The notes beneath the pieces were generated by a model that had not been told where the DNA came from, ran no database searches, and saw only the letters and a program-made list of their open reading frames with translations. Both the position numbers and the translations under genes were made by a program. 60,321 bases of DNA from Mesotaenium endlicherianum (Eukaryota; Streptophyta; Zygnematophyceae; Zygnematales; Mesotaeniaceae). Location: the NCBI GenBank assembly GCA_009602735.1, contig WELA01011736.1, positions 1 to 60,321 of the forward strand. Reading direction: 5' to 3'. Shown here piece by piece: positions 54,259 to 60,321 of this stretch (positions within the stretch are counted from its first letter, which is position 1; every line of letters begins with the position of its first letter).

Positions 54259-55338
54259 ATGCTGCTATTCAGAACTGTTATTACGGGTATAGGAAGCTAT
54301 ATCCCCCCGCATATCAAGACCAACCAGGAATTCGTATCGCAGGATTTCTACACAGAAGACCACGAACGCATTGTAGCGACCCCCAACGAGATCATTGAAA
54401 AATTCCGCGACATCACGGGTATTGAAGAACGCCGTTATGTGGGTGATGAATTCAATGCTTCTGACATGGCCATTGTAGCTGCCAAGCATGCCATTGAAGA
54501 TGCGGGCATAGACCCCGAAACACTGGACCAGATCATTGTTGCACACAATTTTGGTAATGTAGTCAAGCATACCATCCAGACCGATATATTACCTGCGCTG
54601 GCCTCGCGCGTGAAACAAGCGCTGGGCATCCGCAACCCCAATTGCGTAGCTTATGACCTGTTGTTCGGTTGCCCCGGTTGGATACAGGGGGTAATACAAG
54701 CCGACGCTTTTATTAAAGCGGGCATTGCCAAAAAATGCCTGGTGATTGGAACAGAAACACTGAGCCGGGTGATAGACAAATACGACCGCGATAGTATGAT
54801 CTTCAGTGATGGCGCCGGCGCCAGTGTAATTGAAGCGCTGGAGCCTTTGGAAAATGGCAGCGGCATCCTGGCTTCGAGTGTGCAAAGCCATTGCGTAGAT
54901 GAAGCTTATTACCTGAACATGGGCAAGTCTTACAAGCCTGGTGCCGACCCTTGTGTGCGGTATATTAAGATGAAAGGAAGAAAGGTATACGAGTATGCCA
55001 TGAAGCATGTGCCGCTGGCCATGAAAGCCTGCCTGGAAAAAGCGGGCATACATGTAACGGAAGTAAAAAAATTCTTCCTGCACCAGGCGAATGAGAAAAT
55101 GGATGAGGGCTTCATTAAAGTACTGTACAAATTATACGGGTTGAAAGATATTCCCGAGCATGTAATGCCTATGAGCATTCACAAGCTGGGCAACAGCTCT
55201 GTTGCCACCATTCCTACGTTGTTCGACTTAGTGAAAAGGGGTATACTGGACAATCATGATATTCAGCACGGCGATGTGATCTTGTTTGCATCGGTTGGGG
55301 CGGGGATGAATATCAATGCTGTTTGTTACAGAGTTTGA
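54259..55338 (+). CDS. 3-oxoacyl-ACP synthase III family protein
   Basis: Condensing enzyme that joins acyl-CoA with malonyl-ACP to start fatty-acid or related chains. The 359-residue protein has the KAS III triad: Cys in LLFGCPGWIQG near residue 136, His in FFLHQANEKMD near 273 and Asn in SIHKLGNSSVATIP near 314. It is slightly longer than typical FabH (about 320-335) and begins LLFRTVITGIGSYIPPHIKT. No acpP or other fab gene is adjacent, so it may be a secondary KAS III for a specialised lipid rather than the housekeeping FabH. Confidence 0.9.
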   Translation: MLLFRTVITGIGSYIPPHIKTNQEFVSQDFYTEDHERIVATPNEIIEKFRDITGIEERRYVGDEFNASDMAIVAAKHAIEDAGIDPETLDQIIVAHNFGNVVKHTIQTDILPALASRVKQALGIRNPNCVAYDLLFGCPGWIQGVIQADAFIKAGIAKKCLVIGTETLSRVIDKYDRDSMIFSDGAGASVIEALEPLENGSGILASSVQSHCVDEAYYLNMGKSYKPGADPCVRYIKMKGRKVYEYAMKHVPLAMKACLEKAGIHVTEVKKFFLHQANEKMDEGFIKVLYKLYGLKDIPEHVMPMSIHKLGNSSVATIPTLFDLVKRGILDNHDIQHGDVILFASVGAGMNINAVCYRV

Positions 55339-55471
55339 TAGCACTACTATGGGGGAGTTGTTCCAATTGCAGGAAATATCTGTAAAAGAGTGGTAAGGGG
55401 ATTTAATTAAGTCGGAGCGATTTTATTATAAAGAGTCCATCAGCATTTAAACAGCTCCGTAGCATGATAAC

Positions 55472-55488
55472 CTATACCAAGGGTATAG
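55472..55488. repeat. Perfect inverted repeat CTATACC-AAG-GGTATAG
   Basis: Seven-base perfect arms around a three-base centre, in the gap upstream of the 22-bp block. Either a regulator binding site or a small hairpin. Confidence 0.6.
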
Positions 55489-55535
55489 CGCGGGGGAATG
55501 CAAACAATATAGACACTTATTTACAGTGGTGAGTT

Positions 55536-55549
55536 AGGTATAAATACCT
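55536..55549. repeat. Perfect inverted repeat AGGTAT-AA-ATACCT
   Basis: Six-base arms around two bases. It lies at the left edge of the phased repeat region and shares the TACCT word with its cores, so it may be the outermost, weakest member of that block. Confidence 0.5.
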
Positions 55550-55590
55550 GATTTGAGCTAAAAACAGTTAAAACCGAACTGGTAGACCTG

Positions 55591-55810
55591 ATTTACCTGT
55601 TATACTGACGGAGTTTGCATACTATGCAAACCGGAATTACTTACTGTGCAGATCAAGTTTACCTGTTATGCAACGAGGTTTATACAACAGGCAGACGACA
55701 ATTACCTGTTGTATAAACGGGAATTGCTTGTTATACAGACGGCATTTACTTAACAGGTAAACTTCGTCTGCATAACAAACAACCGAGACCTGCATAACAG
55801 GTAATTGCCA
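55591..55810. repeat. Degenerate 22-bp phased repeat block with flipping cores
   Basis: Ten consecutive units of 22 bases (one may be read as 21). Each unit has a 14-16 base core and a 6-8 base purine-rich linker such as GACGGA, AACCGG, AACGGG or GACGGC. Cores are variants of TTTACCTGTTATGCA (55592, 55657, 55701, 55723) or of its reverse complement, as in TGCATAACAGGTAA (55679, 55745, 55767, 55791). One core (55614-55630) is a perfect 17-base palindrome, TTTGCATACTATGCAAA. Two weaker units may precede (55547-55590). The linkers keep the same orientation when the core flips. 22 is not a multiple of 3 and no frame is open, so it is non-coding. Confidence 0.85.
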
Positions 55811-55900
55811 GCCACTAGCTAAGCAAATTCAAGGGACTGGGCAAATTTTCGGTATGCAAATAGAAGACTTTTGAATATCTTAAAGGCTCAATCTGCTTTT

Positions 55901-57745
55901 ATGAAATCAACTTCAGTTGCCCTTTGCTTCCTGTTGTTTTCTTTTTTCACCAGCAAAGAAATTTTTTCCCAAACACAAACCAACGACGACAAATACAACC
56001 GCAGTGAAATAATGATACCCATGCGCGACGGCATAAAACTGCATACGATTGTTTTCACGCCAAAAAATCAAACAGAATCCTTACCGTTCTTACTTACACG
56101 AACACCCTACGGAGTCAGTAATTATCCAAGCCCCGAAAAAATACAGTATACAAGAGACATGGCCGAAGACGGCTATATTTTTGTTTACCAGGATATACGG
56201 GGTCGCTATTTATCGGAAGGCCAATTTGAAATGCAGCGCTTCAACAGGAATAAAAAAGATCCCAAAGCCATTGATGAAAGTACCGATACGTACGACACCT
56301 TCGAATGGCTGCTTAAAAATATTCCCCACAACAATGGCAAAGCCGGTATGTACGGCATTTCTTACCCGGGCTGGACAACCGTCATGGGCGCCATTGACCC
56401 GCATCCCGCACTGGTGGCGGTTTCTGAACAGGCAACGCCCGCCGATATGTTCTTAGGCGATGACTTTCACCACAACGGCGCTTTTCGCCTGAGCTATGGT
56501 TTTGAATATGCTTTTATGGAAGAAGCGTCTAAAACCGATTCGCTTTTTCCCTTCCATCAATACGATACCTACGACTGGTACTTAAAACTGGGTCCTCTAT
56601 CGAACGTCAATAAAAAATATTTCTTCGGAAAACTTCCTTCCTGGAACGATTTTGTGCATCACCCGAATTACGATGCATTCTGGCAAAAACAAAGCTTACC
56701 TTATCGCCTCGACTCTCCCAGGGTATACATCATGAACGTGGCCGGCTGGTGGGACCAGGAAGATTTTTATGGTCCACAAAAAGCCTATGAGAAATGGGAG
56801 AAAACCGATGTGCACCATAAAAATTATATCGTGCTCGGCCCATGGAACCATGGTGGCTGGGCATTTGGTCCCGGGAACAAGTTGGGCAATATCCAGTTCG
56901 ATTCTGCCACAGGTGAAACATTCAGGAAAAACATCCAGGCCCGCTGGTTTGCCTATCATTTGAAAGGCAAAGGCGACGGAAATTTTGCCGAAGCCATCAC
57001 TTTTCAAACAGGTAGCAACCAGTGGAAAAACTACGATAGCTGGCCGCCCAAAGATGCCGTGCAGAAAAATTTATACTTCCATGCCAATGGAAAGCTTTCT
57101 TTTGAAAAACCCACCTCCTCCTCCGAAGCTGGTTACGACAGTTATATTTCCGACCCTGCCCATCCTGTTCCCTATCGCACCAGGCCCATTGAAGAAACTT
57201 ACGGACCCGGCTCCCGTTGGTACACCTGGCTTACTGAAGACCAGCGCTTTGTTCAAAACAGGCCCGATGTGCTGAGTTGGGAAACAGATACGCTTTCAGA
57301 AAACGTTATTGTTACCGGAAACATTTTTGCAAAACTATTTGCCTCCACCACCGGCAGCGATGCAGACTGGGTGGTAAAACTGATTGATGTATACCCGGAA
57401 CATTATCCAAAAGAACCCAAAATGGCCGGCTATGAATGGATGGTAGCCAACGATGTGTTCCGGGGCCGGTTCAGGAAAAGTTTTGAAAAGCCCGAAGCCG
57501 TTGAGCCCGGCAAAGTGGAAGCGTACACTATTGACCTGCACAGCCTGAACCATGTATTTAAAAAAGGGCACAAAATAATGGTGCAGGTGCAAAGCAGCTG
57601 GTTCCCCATCATTGACCGCAATCCGCAAAAATTTGTTCCGAACATTTTTGAAGCAAAAGAAGAAGATTTTCAAAAAGCCACCCACAAAATTTACCGTCGC
57701 GCCGAAGCACCTTCGCATATTGAATTATCGGTGATGGAAAACTAA
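55901..57745 (+). CDS. CocE/NonD family hydrolase (X-Pro dipeptidyl-peptidase S15 type)
   Basis: A 614-residue secreted protein with signal peptide ending EIFSQ (about residue 24). The alpha/beta-hydrolase domain has the nucleophile in MYGISYPGWTT near residue 153, His in LGPWNHGGW near 316 and acid in SDADWVVKLIDVYP near 490. The C-terminal jelly-roll domain (from about 455) is that of CocE and S15 enzymes. Relatives cleave acyl esters, peptides or beta-lactam acyl groups; the exact substrate is unknown. The ATG at 55901 is preferred to the TTG at 55871. A cupin gene follows after 13 bases. Confidence 0.92.
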   Translation: MKSTSVALCFLLFSFFTSKEIFSQTQTNDDKYNRSEIMIPMRDGIKLHTIVFTPKNQTESLPFLLTRTPYGVSNYPSPEKIQYTRDMAEDGYIFVYQDIRGRYLSEGQFEMQRFNRNKKDPKAIDESTDTYDTFEWLLKNIPHNNGKAGMYGISYPGWTTVMGAIDPHPALVAVSEQATPADMFLGDDFHHNGAFRLSYGFEYAFMEEASKTDSLFPFHQYDTYDWYLKLGPLSNVNKKYFFGKLPSWNDFVHHPNYDAFWQKQSLPYRLDSPRVYIMNVAGWWDQEDFYGPQKAYEKWEKTDVHHKNYIVLGPWNHGGWAFGPGNKLGNIQFDSATGETFRKNIQARWFAYHLKGKGDGNFAEAITFQTGSNQWKNYDSWPPKDAVQKNLYFHANGKLSFEKPTSSSEAGYDSYISDPAHPVPYRTRPIEETYGPGSRWYTWLTEDQRFVQNRPDVLSWETDTLSENVIVTGNIFAKLFASTTGSDADWVVKLIDVYPEHYPKEPKMAGYEWMVANDVFRGRFRKSFEKPEAVEPGKVEAYTIDLHSLNHVFKKGHKIMVQVQSSWFPIIDRNPQKFVPNIFEAKEEDFQKATHKIYRRAEAPSHIELSVMEN

Positions 57746-57758
57746 AAAATTGATCATC

Positions 57759-58187
57759 ATGAATAAACAAACCATTCAATTAGGCCAGATTACCATCGAT
57801 TTCCTGCTTGAAGCAGCAGACACCAATGGCTCAATGGCCATGTTTGAATTCACCGTTCCTGCAGGTGCCCGGGTGCCTGTACCTCATTACCATGAAAGCT
57901 ATGATGAGATCATTTATGGTTTAGAAGGCATCATCACTTTTACAGTGAATGGAAAGGCCATCGATATTGGCGCTGGTGACACCTGCTTTATTCCCCGAGG
58001 TGCCGTTCATGGTTTCAACAACCTGCAACAAGCGCATGCCGAATGTTTAACTGTTATTACACCCGGACTGCTTGCCTCTGCTTTCTTCAAGGAAATGGCT
58101 GAAATTATCAACGCCGGCGGCCCGCCCGATATAGAAAAATTAAAAATGGTAATGGCAAAGCATGGGCTTATTGCGGCCAAAAACTAG
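57759..58187 (+). CDS. Cupin domain protein
   Basis: A 142-residue single-domain cupin. Motif 1, VPVPHYHESYDEIIYGLEG near residue 39-57, supplies two His and a Glu for a metal. Motif 2, GDTCFIPRGAVHGFNN near 74-89, supplies the last His. The C-terminal helical tail (SAFFKEMAEIINAGGPP) occurs in many small cupins. The function cannot be told from sequence. It is probably co-transcribed with the hydrolase. Start at the ATG at 57759; a TTG nine bases earlier is also in frame. Confidence 0.9.
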   Translation: MNKQTIQLGQITIDFLLEAADTNGSMAMFEFTVPAGARVPVPHYHESYDEIIYGLEGIITFTVNGKAIDIGAGDTCFIPRGAVHGFNNLQQAHAECLTVITPGLLASAFFKEMAEIINAGGPPDIEKLKMVMAKHGLIAAKN

Positions 58188-58191
58188 TCAG

Positions 58192-58341
58192 TTATATGCT
58201 TATTACATCTCTTCTTTTAACCTGCTTCTGTACCATGAGCACTTCACTGAATTTGACAACGCTAACCTGCGGGTGCAGTGTTTCTGCAAGCGCATGTTCA
58301 TTATACTGCTTAACCGTATCAAATCTTAGCTGCTCCTCCAT
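58192..58341 (-). pseudogene. N-terminal remnant of an AraC-family regulator
   Basis: A 49-codon minus-strand frame begins MEEQLRFDTVKQYNEHALAE and continues TLHPQVSVVKFSE. This is the standard opening of Bacteroidota AraC-type regulators (cupin-like sensor followed by helix-turn-helix). The similarity fades after about residue 36, and the frame ends at a TAA five bases from the cupin stop. The sensor remainder and the whole DNA-binding part are missing. I read it as the leftover of a deleted regulator gene replaced downstream by the cupin-hydrolase pair. Confidence 0.6.
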
Positions 58342-58476
58342 AACTAAACTTTTCAGTATCAAATTTAGTGATTGCAGTAGGGTATTGCTATACAGCCGGG
58401 CAAAATCAGTAAAACTGGTAAATAAACCAGTATCTTGTATAAGCCGGATGCAGCGGGCGTTAGTGAAATTTGCGAT

Positions 58477-59208
58477 ATGAAAAAAACGCTACTTCTATTT
58501 TTCTTATTGCACTTTAGTTTGCTTGGTTTTTCACAAAAAACCGACAGTACAAAAACGCTTGTTACAGGTTCTGTTTCTGTTACCAATAACGGCATATCAA
58601 CAGTACCTACATTCAGTCTTGAAAAACCTGCTGCCATTTTCAACCTGTCTGTCAGAAGAAACAGGTTCAGCTTTGAACCGGAATTGGCTTTTGGATTTAA
58701 AGACGCTAAACCGTGGTATTTTGTTTTTTGGTTTCGCTACAAGCTGGTGGAAACAGCGAAATTCAACATGGGTGTAGGTTTTCATCCTGGGTTTGTATTT
58801 AGTACAACCAACATTTTAGACAATGGGGTTAATAAAGAATATTTTACCACATCCAGGTTTTTCGTAGGCGAACTCACACCCAGCTATGCGCTTTCTAAAA
58901 ATACCAGTATTGGCTTTAATTACCTGCACGCCCGTGGCTATAACAGTGATTTAAGGCAATTGAATTTTCTTGGATTGAGCTGTAATTTTTCGAACATCGG
59001 CCTGGGCAATCGGTTTTTTATCAAGGCCGTACCACAAGTATATTATCTTAAAACAGATGATACAGATGGAGTTTATCTGACTTCAACATTTACATTCGCC
59101 AAAAGAGGTTGCCCTTTTTCTGTTTCATCGGTTATGAATAAAACACTCCGGACAACCATACCAGGCGATGATTTTCTTTGGAATATCAGTTTGACTTATT
59201 CTTATTAA
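58477..59208 (+). CDS. Outer-membrane beta-barrel protein, unknown function
   Basis: A 243-residue secreted protein with signal peptide MKKTLLLFFLLHFSLLGFSQ. The rest alternates short amphipathic strands (FSFEPELAFGFKDAKPWYFV, SIGFNYLHARGY, GVYLTSTFTFA) and ends in an aromatic, LWNISLTYSY, as barrel proteins do. No family is recognised. The ATG at 58477 gives the signal peptide at once. Confidence 0.8.
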   Translation: MKKTLLLFFLLHFSLLGFSQKTDSTKTLVTGSVSVTNNGISTVPTFSLEKPAAIFNLSVRRNRFSFEPELAFGFKDAKPWYFVFWFRYKLVETAKFNMGVGFHPGFVFSTTNILDNGVNKEYFTTSRFFVGELTPSYALSKNTSIGFNYLHARGYNSDLRQLNFLGLSCNFSNIGLGNRFFIKAVPQVYYLKTDDTDGVYLTSTFTFAKRGCPFSVSSVMNKTLRTTIPGDDFLWNISLTYSY

Positions 59209-59276
59209 AGATTCCGCAAGTTTCGGGTTGTGCTACCACATGCTTGTTTTGACCTTTGAGATCAAAACATAGCATC

Positions 59277-59756
59277 ATGAACAAATTCAGAGTAGTACCT
59301 CTTTCAAAAGAATATGCGGCAAAACTGCGCAGCAGCCGGGTAGATGATTTTGGCCACCAAATTGTAGAAGAAGTGGCAACCGGACTAGGCCCCTGCAGGG
59401 TTTCCCTCCAACCTTTTACGCATGGAAAAGATAAGCGCCTGTTACTCAGCCACAGTCCCTTTGCCATTGACAATGCATTCAACCAACCCGGACCTGTTTT
59501 CATTTCAGCAGCAGATGTAGAACCTTATGCCGATGTTTACCGCTTCCCTCCAGCCATCAAAGAAAATCCGAGTTTCCACCTCACACTCATTGGTTACAGC
59601 CATGAACAACGCATGGTGCATACTGAGCTGGTGCCCGACAACCTAGAAATTGAGCACCAGATCAACCAGGTTCTTGAGAACAACCCCAATATCGATTTCC
59701 TCCATGTAAGAAGTGCTATCGCCTGCTGTTATATCTGCACCATTGTTCGGGCCTGA
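59277..59756 (+). CDS. DUF1203 family protein
   Basis: A 159-residue cytoplasmic protein. The DUF1203 landmarks are GPCRVSLQPF near residue 32, LLLSHSPFAIDNAFNQPGPV near 49-68, and a C-terminal HVRSAIACCYICTIVRA with paired cysteines. Function is unknown. The ATG at 59277 is used; an upstream TTG at 59256 lies in a GTTTTGA/TCAAAAC hairpin and is unlikely. Confidence 0.88.
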   Translation: MNKFRVVPLSKEYAAKLRSSRVDDFGHQIVEEVATGLGPCRVSLQPFTHGKDKRLLLSHSPFAIDNAFNQPGPVFISAADVEPYADVYRFPPAIKENPSFHLTLIGYSHEQRMVHTELVPDNLEIEHQINQVLENNPNIDFLHVRSAIACCYICTIVRA

Positions 59757-59778
59757 GCCCGGATGATTGAATCAATGG

Positions 59779-60171
59779 TTACAGCTTGGCATCTGCTGTT
59801 TTGATGCGCTCGCCGGTGGTATCGTAGGTGTCCAGTGTGCTGCCGGCGGTATGGTCGTCGTCTTTCTTATCCAGCCTGATGTATACATCGTTTCCATTGT
59901 AAGCAAAATACACGGTCACGGATTTTTCTTTTTCTTCCACTTTAGAAAACTGAACGGTATCGGGTCTTGCCTTTGAGGTATAAAATCCAACCAGCTTGCC
60001 GTCTTTGCGCTCCAGGTGAACGATCAGGTTTTTGTCGCCCTCGGGTGTGGCTTTCACATCAACATTCCATTTGCCTACAAAATAATCGTTGGTCTGTGGC
60101 GACTGGGCCTTTGCGTGAAAAGATAAAAGCAGTAAAAACAATCCTGTGAAAAGTGTACAGATCTTTTTCAT
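59779..60171 (-). CDS. Small secreted protein, unknown function
   Basis: A 130-residue protein with signal peptide MKKICTLFTGLFLLLLSFHA (cleavage near KAQ). It is followed by a beta-rich body beginning YFVGKWNVDVKATPEGDKNL, reminiscent of lipocalin-like or DUF-type small periplasmic domains (GKW start, G-D-K loop, KLVGFYTSK). No firm family. It is convergent with the DUF1203 gene (22 bases between stops). Two similar AT-rich palindromic sites lie upstream of its start. Confidence 0.75.
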   Translation of the reverse strand: MKKICTLFTGLFLLLLSFHAKAQSPQTNDYFVGKWNVDVKATPEGDKNLIVHLERKDGKLVGFYTSKARPDTVQFSKVEEKEKSVTVYFAYNGNDVYIRLDKKDDDHTAGSTLDTYDTTGERIKTADAKL

Positions 60172-60184
60172 AATAGTGGTGGTG

Positions 60185-60250
60185 TTATGAACAATTATTC
60201 ATTAATAATACAAAAAAAGGACTTACCAGGTTATGAATATTATTCATTAA
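60185..60250. promoter_or_regulatory. Two near-identical AT-rich palindromic sites upstream of the small secreted protein gene
   Basis: TTATGAA-caa-TTATTCATTAA at 60185-60205 and TTATGAA-ta-TTATTCATTAA at 60231-60250 repeat the same outer words 46 bases apart. Each contains an inverted TGAA/TTCA pair. They look like tandem operators for one regulator. Whether they serve the minus-strand gene or one beyond the window cannot be told. Confidence 0.45.
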
Positions 60251-60321
60251 CGCGTTGTGCTATTAAGAAGTGTTGATAAATAAAGTGATAATGTATTGAA
60301 ACGAAAGATGTTATGCGATTG

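Larger units (their letters stand above)
55339..55900. other. 562-bp gap without a protein gene
   Basis: Between the KAS III stop and the hydrolase ATG I see no coding frame in either direction. The first part (55339-55535) is AT-rich and plain, apart from one palindrome. The second part is dominated by the phased 22-bp repeat block listed separately. The last 90 bases are simple leader sequence. GACTTTTG at 55865-55872 (7 of 8 to the -7 box) could be the promoter of the hydrolase gene. Confidence 0.75.

Noticed and set aside
55591-55810. CRISPR array as an explanation for the phased repeats
   Set aside because: There are no identical repeats with unique spacers. The 22-bp period is far too short, the cores vary and invert, and no cas gene is present.
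58196-58480. 94-codon plus-strand frame rich in Ser, Leu and Cys
   Set aside because: Its composition is typical of antisense to a real gene, and the opposite strand carries the recognisable AraC-family remnant.
59240-59265. GTTTTGA/TCAAAAC stem before the DUF1203 gene as a riboswitch
   Set aside because: Only a seven-base stem with a nine-base loop and no further structure; more likely chance or a weak operator.

Overview
The window looks like chromosomal DNA of a Bacteroidota species, most likely from the Chitinophagaceae or a close relative. Support comes from a gldC homologue, DUF6089 and IPExxxVDY family proteins, the uppS-bamA-ompH-ompH-murI cluster, a protein resembling a type IX secretion sorting domain, repeated matches to the Bacteroidota -7 promoter box (TAnnTTTG), few Shine-Dalgarno sequences, and several TTG starts. 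The phylum is secure and the family is an inference. No rRNA, tRNA, CRISPR array, transposase or phage gene was seen.

Layout. 1-3786 (minus): glycerol operon glpD-glpK-glpF, with glpF cut by the window edge. 3821-5656 (plus): tadA, a Mn-type sodA and a lipoprotein. 5664-6509 (minus): rpmH-rnpA-yidD, with a terminator-like hairpin between rpmH and rnpA. 6645-17246 (minus): an envelope cluster in transcription order alpha/beta hydrolase, CBS protein, a second Omp85 protein, nadK, DUF6089, uppS, bamA, two ompH genes and murI. 17454-22560 (minus): cvpA, yqeY, gldC, a glycosyltransferase, a DUF885 peptidase-like lipoprotein and a 3-hydroxyacyl-CoA dehydrogenase. 22658-30481: a MerR regulator, an MscS channel, lpxH, a HEPN/MNT toxin-antitoxin pair whose hepT frame is broken, lutC, ftsH, rsfS, divergent birA, a pterin dehydratase and an IPExxxVDY protein. 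30492-37379: an M28-like protein without its metal ligands, feoB, a class A beta-lactamase-like hydrolase, bcp, a GyrI-like protein and a DUF4143 ATPase whose start codon abuts a 33-bp tandem repeat. 37589-43674 (plus): an N-terminal-half CarB, a 1132-residue GH18-NodB-GT2 fusion and a C-terminal-half transketolase. 43682-49394 (minus): pdxH, an RND pump with its adaptor, and a secreted regulatory-like-domain protein. 49523-55338: DUF1772 protein, esterase, orphan ParA, chromate transporter, 2OG-Fe(II) oxygenase, a free-standing sorting-domain-like protein and a KAS III enzyme. 55339-60321: a 562-bp non-coding stretch followed by accessory genes (CocE/NonD hydrolase, cupin, AraC-family remnant, outer-membrane protein, DUF1203, small secreted protein).

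The central functional theme is envelope biogenesis: Omp85 insertases, OmpH/Skp chaperones, UppS and MurI for peptidoglycan precursors, LpxH for lipid A, FtsH for membrane protein quality control, and the fused polysaccharide enzyme. The most unusual feature is a block at 55591-55810: about ten degenerate units on a 22-bp period, in which a 14-16 bp core occurs in both orientations while the short linkers between cores keep one orientation. I do not recognise this element. Other points of note are the three-in-one polysaccharide protein, the two half-genes (carB and transketolase) on either side of it, the broken hepT, the AraC remnant, and a hairpin-forming intergenic repeat with two copies.
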